A stretch of 64,000 bases of DNA from Deroplatys truncata (taxonomy: Eukaryota; Arthropoda; Insecta; Mantodea; Mantidae), in NCBI GenBank assembly GCA_030765065.1, contig CM060983.1:229915528-229979527 (forward strand). The letters are read 5' to 3'. The position numbers and the translations under genes were made by a program. This document shows, in pieces, positions 1 to 10,535 of the stretch; the stretch's first letter is position 1, and every line of letters starts with the position of its first letter. Below the pieces are notes generated by a model that saw only the letters and a program-made list of their open reading frames with translations, was not told the DNA's origin and ran no database searches.

Positions 1-49
1 TGCTGTATACAACTGCAATAATGCACCCGAATTTGCAAGAGCAGTAAGT

Positions 50-515
50 ATTCTTGATGCAATAAGATGATTCCCAAGGCATCGAAAGATGTATCGCAAG
101 ATACAATAATGAAATGTTTTAGGCAAGCAGGATTTCTACAAGAAGCAACTGCAGAGACAGAATATTGCTGCAACAGAGGTATTAGAGCGCCTTCCCCAAG
201 CCAACTTCCTGCCAGGGAATTCTGATGACGTCCATGAAGATGTTCCTGCGACACTCAAGAAGTGCTACACAAGATTTTATCAACTGATGACAAGAATGAA
301 GAAATATCTTCAGATGAAGATGGTGTGATTTCTGTTCTTGAAAATTCACCCGCCCATCAACGAGCTCTTGAGAGTATTAAGTATTTGCACATGGTCAGCC
401 ATAAATGATTGACCTTTTATTTGGACTTGAACGAGATACTGAGAAACAGCCTGCATTGTCAAAAATTAAAAATATCAAGCAGTATCTTTCAACAGACTTT
501 TTCAAAAAGTAGTGA
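50..515 (+). pseudogene. pogo/Tigger-like transposase C-terminal relic
   Basis: Decayed 3' end of a transposase of the pogo/Tigger (CENP-B-like) group. Frames change several times. Readable blocks are an acidic stretch like DEDGVISVLENSPAHQ near 315-360, then LESIKYLHM, and after a frame change a tail ending KIKNIKQYLSTDFFKK just before a stop at about 513. An acidic linker followed by a short basic/aromatic tail ending in DFFKK is what I expect from Tigger C-termini. No catalytic residues are left in the window, so the rest lies further left or is lost. Assignment rests on pattern recognition only. Confidence 0.5.
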
Positions 516-779
516 CAATTGCTCAATGCGTATATATTATATTTAAAATGAATGTGATTTAAACATCAGTACATATATACATTACTTTTGTACAACTTTT
601 GTAGTCTTTTTTTATTTGATACAACAGTTGCTTGGCGTTATGTAGCCTACACTCCAATAAAAGAAAAGGAAAAAAAAACCTACCCCCTCCTCACTGGATA
701 CACCATTAGGTTGGACAATTTTTTATTGAAGCTTAGGTGTCCAGGTTAGGGGTTTTACTTTGTATTCCTGTCATTACAG

Positions 780-1640
780 AGCAGCAATTAAGATATTAAG
801 TGTTGTGTATGTAACTGTTAGTCTGGTGACATCGTTAAAAAGTCAGTCACCGAAGTTCAATGAAGTATGGACAAAGAAGTTTGCCTCATTTTAACTAGGA
901 AGGCATGAACATGAACCATTCTGTGAAATGTGCAAGTGGCCTGTATTAGTCTATTAATAACAAATTATTGAGTAAGATACTTAAAACTTTCATTTCTGAT
1001 TTTCAGTGCATATGTGATTGAAGCTCATGGGGATAAAAGTGAGGTTTCTAAGCATTTAATAACCAAAAAACAAAATGCTGTTACATCAAACACTCTGTAG
1101 CTTCAAGGGTATTTTATTCATATACTAGTGAAGCATCACATGTGCTACAATATAGCTAAAATGTTTAACAGTGCTAGCAAATTGAAGCCACTGTGAACAA
1201 GCTTTAAGTGATGCCACCATGTGATGTTTCCAGTTGTTCACTCACTAAGGGGACACAGTCTAGATTTGATTAACTAGGAAGTGAAGCCTCTCTTTCCATA
1301 GCTAGTTATTTACTGAAAACTCTAAACACTTTTTATGTTTCAAGGAATGTTATTGGATTTGGAGGTGACAATATTAACATAAATTTTGGAGAACTCCAAA
1401 AAAAAAAAGAGATCAAAATAATGTGTTCAGTCACTTACAGAGTGAGAGAGCAATCTTATTGGAGTTGGCCATCCAGCACACTACATGCTGGTACTGACGT
1501 CTTACCTGTTGATGTAGATACTCTAATTATTAAGATTTTCAACCACTTTCCAAGCTACATTGTGGGCACAAAGTCTGTGTGCTCCTATATTAAATTCAAA
1601 GTTACGTGAGTAATTTTCTCCCCCGAGGCTGGTATATATT
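780..1640 (+). pseudogene. hAT-like transposase relic, 5' part
   Basis: Several frames carry blocks typical of an arthropod hAT-type transposase: KFNEVWTKKFASF followed by a Cys-containing EPFCEMCKWPV (finger-like), then VIEAHGDKSEVSKHL near 1010-1055, a GDNININFGELQ block near 1365-1400 and ADVLPVDVDTLIIKIFNHF-like sequence near 1490-1550. The family normally has a zinc-finger N-terminus and a catalytic DDE core; the GDN block is the part I recognise best. Many stops and frameshifts make it dead. It appears to resume near 2270 after an insertion. Confidence 0.55.
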
Positions 1641-2215
1641 CTCCTGTCAGATACCCATTGTTATCGATGCAATGAATCATGGGACTGCAGATTATTTGAT
1701 GCCAGGATATTGAAAGAATGGCTGATACAAGTAATTACACAATTGAAAAACGCTGTGTGGGTTCGCGAGCATCAAATTAATGGCAAATCAATTAAAAATG
1801 TGAAAGCGTTGTTAGCATCGGAAAAGAAAACATTTTTAACAGGCAGTGTTCGAACGCTGCAAGACCATCCACCAGACTTGGACTTTGTGCTGATGTGGAA
1901 AACTCTATTGAACAATCTCTGGTCACATCCATACAGAAATGTGTTTCAGAGTTGGGGATGCCAGGATCAAGCATGAGGAAACACATCAAAGTGGATCTGA
2001 AAATGAGTGTTGGCATCCATTGAATTATCAGATGATGATTTGGAGATTCAGGTTGATGCTTGTGGTCGGATGCTGCAACAATTCCAAAGAATGGCTCAAA
2101 AGAGAAGTCATGTTCACAGACGAATGTGCAATTTATTGCAGCAGAGACCACGGAGGGACGCATACACATGTTCTAGATTCATAAGATGTAGGGAGAAACA
2201 TTTAAATAAATAAAT
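1640..2215 (+). pseudogene. DDE transposase relic nested in the hAT relic
   Basis: Blocks in changing frames: a helix-turn-helix-like segment (VWVREHQINGKSIKNVKALL, 1750-1805), a mid part reading IEQSLVTSIQKCVSELGMPG in another frame, DDDLEIQVDACGRMLQQF near 2030-2085, and VMFTDECAIYCSRDH near 2108-2152. The FTDE block matches the catalytic Asp region of Tc1/mariner-superfamily (DDE_3-type) transposases. It interrupts the hAT-like reading on both sides, so it probably inserted into it. Exact ends are not clear and I could not define terminal repeats. Confidence 0.5.
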
Positions 2216-2269
2216 AATGGGTATTTGTACTTTTATATCATATCAGTTTGAATTTAATATAGGGGTATA

Positions 2270-2800
2270 AAGACTGTATACCATTAGTGTCAATGCACTA
2301 AGAGAATTGTATGATTTTGTGAGTGTTACTTACAAAAGATTTGCTGTATCATTCAAAGGGAAGATGGATGAGTATATTTCCTGCTATTGTTATGAACGCT
2401 TTTACTATTTGAGGCATTGAGATAATATTTTTTATCAAGTGCTAACTGCCCAAAAATGATAAAATGTTTTTTTTAGAATCCACTTGGCTAGGCTTTTCTT
2501 TATTTTGTTTTATCACATAGAGAGAGAATCTTTATCTGTAATTGATGTGAATTGAATTTAGTTGCAAACATTATTAAAGAGGGGAATGACCAAATTTTCT
2601 GCCTCTTATTGTGAAAGACATTTTAGAAGAAATATATGACCCAACCATTGTAAAGACTTTTGAATACGAAGCAAAAAATGCTAAATTACTTGTCTAGATT
2701 ATTTACAAAACTGATTATATTCTTTCACTGATCTCAAGTGTTTCTTGAAGGAAGTGCCAACTTGGGGTGGGCATACAGAAGGCACTGTTAAATACTTACT
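2270..2800 (+). pseudogene. hAT-like transposase relic, 3' part
   Basis: Continuation of the hAT relic: VSALRELYDFVSVTYKRFAV (2287-2350) followed by debris in several frames, with FLPLIVKDILEEIYDP-like sequence near 2595-2645. This order follows the DVDTLIIKIFNHF block seen before the inserted DDE relic. Stops are frequent. Part of the tail may extend towards 3.1 kb but I cannot support it. Confidence 0.4.
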
Positions 2801-2801
2801 G

Positions 2802-2818
2802 TGGGGGGGGGGGGGGGA
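2802..2818. repeat. poly-G tract
   Basis: Near-pure run of about 15 G on the + strand. Such tracts are length-unstable and prone to sequencing error. Confidence 0.9.
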
Positions 2819-3589
2819 GAAGAGAATGAATGAGACTGAGTCAGGCAATAATTACATAAAAAAACAAATAGGTGGAACTTTTCAGTTCTTGTATGAACAA
2901 TGAGCAATATTCAGAACTATTAAAGACTGCCCATAATTTTCTCCATGATGAGTGCACAATAGACAGATAACAGGAATTAAATCCATTGGAGCAATCCTGA
3001 TGGTTCAATGTACTAATTTGAAAAGAATGTCTTGCTGGAGAAGACTTCATATTCAGAAAAATATGACTGTTGCAGGACAAAGAACAAACCTACTGATATA
3101 TTAAACTATGACATTGCAACGTTTCTATGTGTATTTATTTTACAACCATATAAAAAGCTCAATACAGTCTCACCCTATATTCATATGAGGGTGACACTGA
3201 ACATTTTTAGAAAATCAAACAACCATTACTTTTAAAAACTTTAAATGATTTTATTATTTTTCAAAATATTCTGCTTAGCATCAATACATGAAACCAGTCC
3301 TTAACGCCACTAAAGGTTTTTATAATGTTCCACGGCTTCATTTGATGACAAAGAAGTTATTTCATGCATTTTAGCTTTAATTTTTGGAAACAAGGTGCTG
3401 ACTGTTAGTTTTGCTGCATGTAACATTAGTTTTCCTTTTAGACATTTTTTACAAACTTTTTCAAAAATTTGCAGTAAAGAGACTTTTGTGTATCAATCAG
3501 CAGTAACGGTACAGCGTTTCTTCTAATGCCATAGTAGCAATATGGCCCATTTTAGAAAAAAAACTACAAATTCATCAGATTATTGTATG
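2819..3589. other. AT-rich stretch, nothing recognised
   Basis: Short ORFs on both strands (up to 79 codons) show no domain I recognise. Likely decayed repeat sequence downstream of RFC5 exons or within its next intron. Confidence 0.5.
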
Positions 3590-3803
3590 CTTACGGTTGG
3601 AGAGATTGACACTTGCGAGGTGTGTGTCAGTTGGCAAGGACTCGTCATAAGAATGCATTGCAACAGCTACAAGTACGTGTGAGTAGTGATCTGATTCTTT
3701 GTTTGCTTACGGTTGGAGAGATTGACACTTGCGAGGTGTGTGTCAGTTGGCAAGGACTCAGTGGAAATGTACGTGTGAGTAGTGATCTGATTCTTTGTTT
3801 GCA
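3590..3803. repeat. 116-bp direct duplication (two units)
   Basis: The block starting CTTACGGTTGGAGAGATTG at 3590 recurs at 3706. The second copy lacks about 20 bp in its middle (the CGTCATAAGAATGC part) but keeps the shared end at GTGATCTGATTCTTTG. It produces a repetitive 80-codon ORF that I do not regard as a gene. Confidence 0.85.
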
Positions 3804-3959
3804 AGCATTTTATTTAGCAAAGTGTTCAGTAGTGTTATACACAGTGATTCCGTAAGGATTTAATCATTCTAAGTGTTATATTATGTTCAGAACTTTACTC
3901 TCTTTTATCTCTCACGGACAATGATCTTGTTCTCATCCTATTAAATCTTAGAAGTATGG

Positions 3960-4260
3960 GTGGCAGTGTTGACTTACCAGTGTGCTAAACGCAAAGCGTT
4001 AGGGAAAGGTATAACTATCAGAAGCCAAGGTATGTTGCATTAGAGAATATTTTAAAAAAGAAAGGGATAATGGTGGCCCTCTGAATCCCATGCAGAAGTT
4101 TGAGAGAACCGCTGCAGCACTAAATCTGCAGAAAGTTACTATAATAAATATATGTGAAGAAAAATCTAAAGCACAAGTGGAAAAACACCGCGCAGGTGGT
4201 TCGTGGTTTCCTGGCTCTCCCGTTATTATGGAGTATTAGAGCTATAAGGGATAAACAGGA
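3960..4260 (+). pseudogene. possible DNA-transposon helix-turn-helix relic
   Basis: A frame reads KRKALGKGITI..., then in another frame NPMQKFERTAAALNLQKVTI and EEKSKAQVEKHRAG. Order and spacing resemble the N-terminal helix-turn-helix region of arthropod DDE transposases in which a KENGGP-like motif precedes RTAxALxxSxxTV. Too decayed for firm assignment; chance resemblance is possible. Confidence 0.3.
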
Positions 4261-5334
4261 AGATTTGGAACAAAAATTTACTAGATAATTTCATAAAGCA
4301 AACAGGGAAAGATAAATGACATTAAATTGGTATTCAATGTTGCTGTTCATGCAACAATAGGCAAGATGGCTTGCGCTCCGTTCCTAACCTACTACTACTC
4401 TACATCACTCTCATTTAATAAAAAGCTCAAGAAGCTCTAACATTCACAAAAAAGTACTGTCAATGATAAGTTATTAACAATCTCCTGGTTAACTAACCCA
4501 GTGATAACCATGGCTGTTAACCAGAGAATGATACTGAAACATTTTTACTAGTTACTTTGATTTTTTCCAGATCTTTAACAAACATACATTGACACAGAAA
4601 GTAAATCTTCATTTTTAATATGCTTACATGTAAACTGAAAGAGTGATCCACTGGAATTGGTTCTCAAACAGCAAAGAAAATTCTAAACCAGCACTTTAAT
4701 TAGAATTTACAGAAACAGGCCTCAATGAAATAACTGACAAAGAAGGCAATATTAAATTAAGTACTACTTTTTGTTCTCTTCAAAGTTCTAAATGCTACTG
4801 CAAGAGAGAACTAGTATATTTTGTTTTTATACATTCGTTCACAATATCTCACAATTATGGATATTCTGTTGTATTCCTTGAAAAGAGATCCCCCACCTGG
4901 AAATCCGAATGGACGTCTATTTTACTTCTAGAATATTTTTCTTTCCAGGGAGACATCATGATATTTACAAAATTCAAAATTTTAGCAATCCTTCTCAGCT
5001 TACAAAATCTTCAAATTTAAGAGAGTTGTAATATTATCTGACACTAAGGCAGCTCCTAGAATGCCAAAACATTAAATGGATACCAGCATGAAGAAGATGT
5101 ATCACAAACAGAAGGGAAAGTTTATCAACAAACACAGCAGAAACTCTATACATCGTCCTTTCAAGATATGGAGAGAAAGCACACAACACTACCAACTGCG
5201 CAACATTAGATACAACAAGTACCTTCCTGGCAACGCAACTTTCTCTTTCTCGAGTATGGGTCTCTCGCTCAGAAAATGAAACTGCATCATATGAGTTTAT
5301 ATGCTGGACATTGGTTGAAAACAACAGCAAAATA
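4261..5334. other. non-coding stretch, nothing recognised
   Basis: AT-rich sequence with short ORFs only. The 107-codon minus-strand ORF at 5034-5357 crosses into repeat sequence at its start and has no recognisable domain. Confidence 0.5.
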
Positions 5335-7150
5335 TCTGATGTGATACATTCACACAATTTTCTCTACTGTCTGCCTTTATTAGTGGGTATACAAACTCTT
5401 CTTACTAAAGCTTATTTTTACTTTCTCTACTACGTATAGTAAGTAGGGGAAGTATTGTATTCCACCCAAAAATACAATACGAGATTTCACAGGAAATACA
5501 TGTTTTGAGACCCCCTGAATCCAAAAAAAAGCATTTTTGGAAACATGCCCCTGTCTGTCAACAGCATAACTCAGAAACGAACAGTTGGATAAACACCAAA
5601 CTTGGTATTTAGGTTCAGTATCTTCCAGAGATGCGACACTAAGGTTTTCAAGAAAATCCCCCCCACCCCAGATTACCCTTTACATGGAACATTTTTCGGA
5701 AAGTTTAATTTTCTCAAAAATGGCTCTAACGATTTTGATTAAAATATCATATGTTTAAGATATTTTTATGACAAATAAAATGTATATCCTGAATTTTCTA
5801 GGAATGTCTCCAAAAGTATTCTTCATTGAGAATGACTTTTGCATAACTGGTAAACCATAAGAGTTAGACAAAATTCTACTACACGAAAAATGTAGATCGC
5901 GTTAAAATACACAATTTATGTCATATACATTATTTTTGTTGAGTGAACCATTTTCGAGATATTGCTTGTTATTCCCTTAAATTTTTCGATACTTATTTTC
6001 TCAAATGGGAATTCGTTATTCATTTTTTTGTCTTGGATATGCAAAGAGTATTAATCTGTGGCAAAGGGAATGGTGCTGCACCTAGCAACCAGCTATTAAG
6101 AGATATGTATGTGCTTAAAGGCTACTGTATTTCTATATTGCCCTTGTAAATATATATTCTCATTACATCTACAAGAAAATTAGCAATAAGACAGAGTCTG
6201 CAAATGTTTATCTCGATTAACATGAAGTAGATGGAGAATAAGCGTTTGTAAAAATAGTTTGTACAAGAGTAGAGAAAGTCATGTGAGTGTAACACATCAG
6301 ATTTTTTACTTTCTCTACTACGTATAGTAAGTAGGGGAAGTATTGTATTCCACCCAAAAATTCGATACCGAGGTTTCACCGGAAATACATGTTATGAGAC
6401 CCCCTGAATCCAAAAAAAGCATTTTTGGAAACATGTCCATGTGTGTGTGTGTCTGTAAACAGCATAACTCAGAAACGAACAGTTGGATAAACACCAAACT
6501 TGGTATTTAGGTTCAGTATCTTCAAGAGATGCAACACGAAGGTTTTCAAGAAAATCCCTCCACCCCAGACTACCCTTTACATGGACCATTTTTAGAAAAT
6601 TTTAATTTTCTCAAAAATGGCTCTAACGATTTTGATTGAAATATCATATGTTTAAGATATTATCATGAGAAATGAAATGTATATCTCGAAATTTCTGGGA
6701 ATGTCTCCAAAAGTGTTCATTGTGAACAACTTTTGCATAACTGGTAAACCATAAAAGATAGACAAAATTTTACTACACGAAAAATGTTGATCGCGTTAAA
6801 ATACACAATTTATGTCATATACATTTCTTTTGTTGAGTGAACCGTTTTCGAGATATTGCATGTTATTCCCTTAAATTTTCCAATACTTATATTTTTTCTC
6901 AAATTCATTATTCTTTTTTTTATGTCCTGGACATGCAAAGAGAATGGAATGCGCCACATAGCAACCAGCGTTAAAATATTTGACTATCGCTTAAAACCTA
7001 CCATATTCCCCTTGTATCTACAAGAAAATTACCAATAAGATTGACATCTCAATATCTCAATTAACATGAAGCATATGGAGTATAAGCGTTTGTAAAAATA
7101 GTTTGTACAAGAGTAAAGAAAGTCATGTGAGTGTAACACATCAGATTTTT
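5335..7150 (+). repeat. interspersed repeat family R, fragment plus two direct copies
   Basis: A terminal fragment (5335-5419) is followed by two similar units, 5420-6307 and 6308-7150, in the same direction. Each starts ACTTTCTCTACTACGTATAG and ends with AGTAGAGAAAGT (or AGTAAAGAAAGT) CATGTGAGTGTAACACATCAG. The starting ACTTTCTCTACT is the reverse complement of AGTAGAGAAAGT near the end, so the unit has short terminal inverted repeats. No transposase is encoded. The same family recurs near 7.15-10.26, 24.7, 33.5-35.1, 40.5-41.7, 57.2 and 63.85 kb. It looks like a non-autonomous DNA transposon, but the class is unproven. Confidence 0.75.
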
Positions 7151-7694
7151 CTATCTATTACATGTTAATCCAAATAAACCTTTGCAGAAACAGCTACATT
7201 ACACATTTCGTTATAGATACAAAGAGAATAGCAATAGTCAAATGTATAACAACTGGACGCTATACGCTGGCCTTAAAATTCCATACTGTTTCCATGACAT
7301 CGCCAAAAACAACTGAATGTTGAAGAGAATGACCAAGTAATGAACAATTCGAGCCATTAATAATGGATAACTCAGAAATGGTTTATGCCAGAAAAAAAAA
7401 TTATCTAAAATAAATTCTGCATTTTAAAGAGATCTACATTTTTTTTATAGTAGGTTTTCATCTATCGCTTAATGTTTACCAGTTATACAAAATTCCTTCT
7501 GAATGAAGAGGACTTCACAGGCTATTTCCAGAATACTCAAGATATACATTTGTCATTTAAATATCTTTAATATACAGTATTTTAATCAAAAACGTTGCAG
7601 CCATTTTTTAGTAAACCAAAAATTTTGAAAAATATTTCATATAAACGGTAGTTCGGAGTGGTAGATTTTGTTGAAAATCTTGTGTCGCATCCTT

Positions 7695-9001
7695 TCTAGT
7701 TCTACTTTAAAAAAGGGTGGGTTTTATGCCCAAGCACTGCGACCTTAAAGATCTTTTGCGCATCCCCCCTTTCATCAGTTAAGTAGTCTGTTGCTCGTTA
7801 TAAACTTAACCAGACTGCTAACTGAGGATTTCGATAGTTCATCTATCTTTGGAAAGTGACTGCCAAAAATACTTGCTCTTTGATTCGCAAGAGCAGGGCA
7901 ATCACATAGTAACAGTCTCATCTCCTTCTTGGCATCTACTAAAGATAGGGTTGTTGAACAATCCCATTCTGTATAAATTAAACTTTAGGGCACAGTGTCC
8001 TGTAATGAATCCTGTTGCCCATGCAAGCCTTCTTCTACTAAGACTGTGCAGGTACTTTGCCCTGTTGTTGTCCAGGTATGCAACCCTCAATGGAGTTCCA
8101 GTAGTTCTTGTGTTCTGCTTGAGCCCAGCACTTAATAGCCTGCTTCACTGGTCTGTAGACCCCAGTTCGGGCTCCGGACCCAAAAATGGGATTTCGCCTC
8201 CAATCTTGGCTGCTTCATCTGCTTTCTCATTGCCTGGTATACCTGTGTGTCCTGGCACCCACATAAGTTGAACCTTATTGTGTTCAGCCAGTGTCATTAA
8301 GGATTCCCGCCATTCTGAGATGAGTTTTGATTTTATTGATGGTGATTCAAGTGTTTAAAGAGCAGCTTCACTGCCTGAGAGGATAAGAACACTTCTATTC
8401 TTATATCTCCTTTTAATGCTTTCCATGACACTGGCTAGGATTGCATAAATCTCAGCCTGGAAAACTGTAGCTATGGTACCCAGACTATAAGAAATCTTGG
8501 TGCCATTACCGTAAAGCCCAGCCCCGTTACTAATTTGGTTCTAGAACCATCACTATACCAGATTGGGTCTTTGTTATTATGAGGTTTTACCAGTCTTTCC
8601 CAATCACCCCGCTGTGGATAGGGGACTGTAAATTTCAATTCAAACTTGAATCTTGGTTCAAGAATGTCAGTCCTTATGTTGAGTATCTGTTGTACATTCT
8701 TATCCCAAGGAAGCTTGAGATGATTAATATGTCCAGTATTAGACACTTTAGTTTGGCGACAAATACGGTGATACGCGATCGTGTCTTCTGCCTTCATCCA
8801 TATGTGGAGGGGTGTGAGCCCAATCAGCATCTCCATTTCTGCACACCTTTAAATTAACTCTAGGCCACCACATCAGTGTGGCATAGGAGAATATAGGTCT
8901 CACCATGACAGTGTATATCCAATGCACTATACTAGGTTTCAGACCCCATGTCTTACCAAGCATACCTCTACATGTCCAAAAGACTCTGTAGGCTTTGGTA
9001 A
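7695..9001 (-). pseudogene. 5'-truncated I/R1-group LINE (RT end, RNase H, Cys-rich tail)
   Basis: Non-LTR retrotransposon fragment on the minus strand. From its 5' side: end of the reverse transcriptase with KAYRVFWTCRGMLGKTWGLK and MVRPIFSYATLMWWPRV, then RNase H with IWYSDGSRT near 8530 and WVPGHTGIPGNEKADEAAK near 8215-8275, then a C-terminal part with SRRRLAWATGFITGHCALK. RNase H after RT is typical of I/R1/LOA-type LINEs. A stop inside RNase H and frame shifts make it dead. TGTGTCGCATCCTT occurs on both sides (7681-7694 and 9002-9015), a 14-bp target duplication. No poly-A tail is visible at the 3' end (left). Confidence 0.85.
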
Positions 9002-9179
9002 TGTGTCGCATCCTTGAAAGATACTGAACTTAAATCCGAGTTTGGTATTTATCTTACTTTTCGTTTTTCAGTTATGCTGTTCACAGACACACATGAACAT
9101 GTTTCCAAAAATGCTTTATTTGGATTCAGGGAGCCTGTATTTCCAGTGAAATTTTGGTATCAAATTTTTGGGTGGAATG

Positions 9180-10214
9180 TGAGGCAGTATTTTAATGCCT
9201 AAATGATATTTATCGTATTTTTATTACTTAAATTCAATAACAGCCCACCTTGAAAACAGTATGTATATAATTGTTATTTATATTGTATGTAAAGTCATTG
9301 TAAATACTTATTTTTATTGTAAAAATATTTATTAGTGATATGTAAATGTTTATATACTCTAATAGTGCAAAAACTGTAAGAATGATATGCTTTAGGATGT
9401 TAATAATGAGGTAATAATGAGATAATAATGTAATTTTGGTGACAATAATGTGTCTAGAGTTTTAAAAAATACTGGTTATGAAAAGATCGGTAATAACATA
9501 ATTTCGCTTACAGTTTGGAATTAGCCAATCAAAAGTAAAGAAAAGTTTTAGTTTGAATACTTAAATTCTATTGAACTAGAATTAGCCAATAAGAGACTGG
9601 CATTACCGAAGCTATAAGAATTATACCGTTGGATTCAGTCAGTCGCGGGCAAGATGTTATACAGAGCAGACGTGAAAGTCGCGGGTAAAAATTGGGTTCT
9701 CCGCTAGAATATATATAAAGTGCTCACAGTTTTTCTTTTATAAAGTGTTGCGTTTATAAATGTGCAAGTATAAAGAGAAATAAAAAGAAGTGAAATTAAA
9801 AAAGTAAATTCTGCGACGTATTTTAATTCTTGTCTTATCACAACCCTACAAGAACTCGTGTTTGTATAGTGTGACTGAAAGCAGTGAGGTAAATAACTTT
9901 ATTAATATTATGTAAAAACAAGCATCATCTTCACTATAAAGTTTTGGCGTCCCAAGCATTAAACAACATCAAAGTGTATCTTAATTACGTAAGTTAAATA
10001 CTTCTTCATAAGTGACGCACATACACGGGGATTCTCACATCTCATATCCAGCATCCAGCTAAATAACTTTTTTTTCAAAGTTGGCAACAAATACAACGAG
10101 GCTTTATAACATTCTCAAAGTGGCGTCCTCAACGTGGAGCTAAATAATTACATAACAACACTTTTGCAAATATTACGTAATAATAATACTTACGTAAGCC
10201 AAAAACCTCCCGCA
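9180..10214 (+). mobile_element. solo LTR related to element X
   Basis: It starts TGAGGCAGTATTTTAATGCC, as does the element X 5' LTR at 45741, and the two stay alignable for most of their length. It ends CCCGCA and is flanked by AATG on both sides (9176-9179 and 10215-10218), the 4-bp duplication expected for a gypsy-type LTR element. A TATATATAAA box lies near 9709-9718. Primer-binding-site-like sequence (AAGTGGCGTCCTCAACGTGG, near 10119-10138) lies inside the LTR, not after its end. No internal region remains, so it arose by recombination between two LTRs. Confidence 0.8.
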
Positions 10215-10262
10215 AATGCAATACGTTCTCTATCTACTATGTACATGGCAGAGAAGGTGAAA

Positions 10263-10535
10263 CTACAAAGAATAACAAATATAAATACTATTAATAAAGG
10301 AATGACATTTGGTACAACTAGAAGAATCGGAAATTGTAATGGATCTGCATTTAGAAAACGTTGGTTAACCTGCAATTGAAAACAATTCAATGAAAAAATA
10401 TCACAGGTCAGTTAAAAACAAATGAAATCCCAATGTCAAAATTGGCTTTCCACATTGTTATCCATATATTAGCAACATGCATTCTGTTCTCATTACTAGG
10501 CTATTGTGTTTTATGCTGTTCTAAAGTTATTGCGA
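10263..10535. other. intergenic or intronic sequence between repeats
   Basis: No gene or repeat recognised. It separates the end of the family R copy from the 34-bp satellite. Confidence 0.5.

Larger units (their letters stand above)
7151..10262 (-). repeat. repeat family R, inverted copy split by two insertions
   Basis: This copy runs opposite to the two preceding units. It is present in three pieces: 7151-7694, 9016-9179 and 10219-10262. Reading across the gaps restores the order seen in 5420-6307 on the other strand. The first gap is a LINE with a 14-bp target duplication, the second a solo LTR with an AATG duplication. Confidence 0.75.

Noticed and set aside
7849..8271. 140-codon + strand ORF
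   Set aside because: It is the antisense of the LINE RNase H and C-terminal region on the minus strand.
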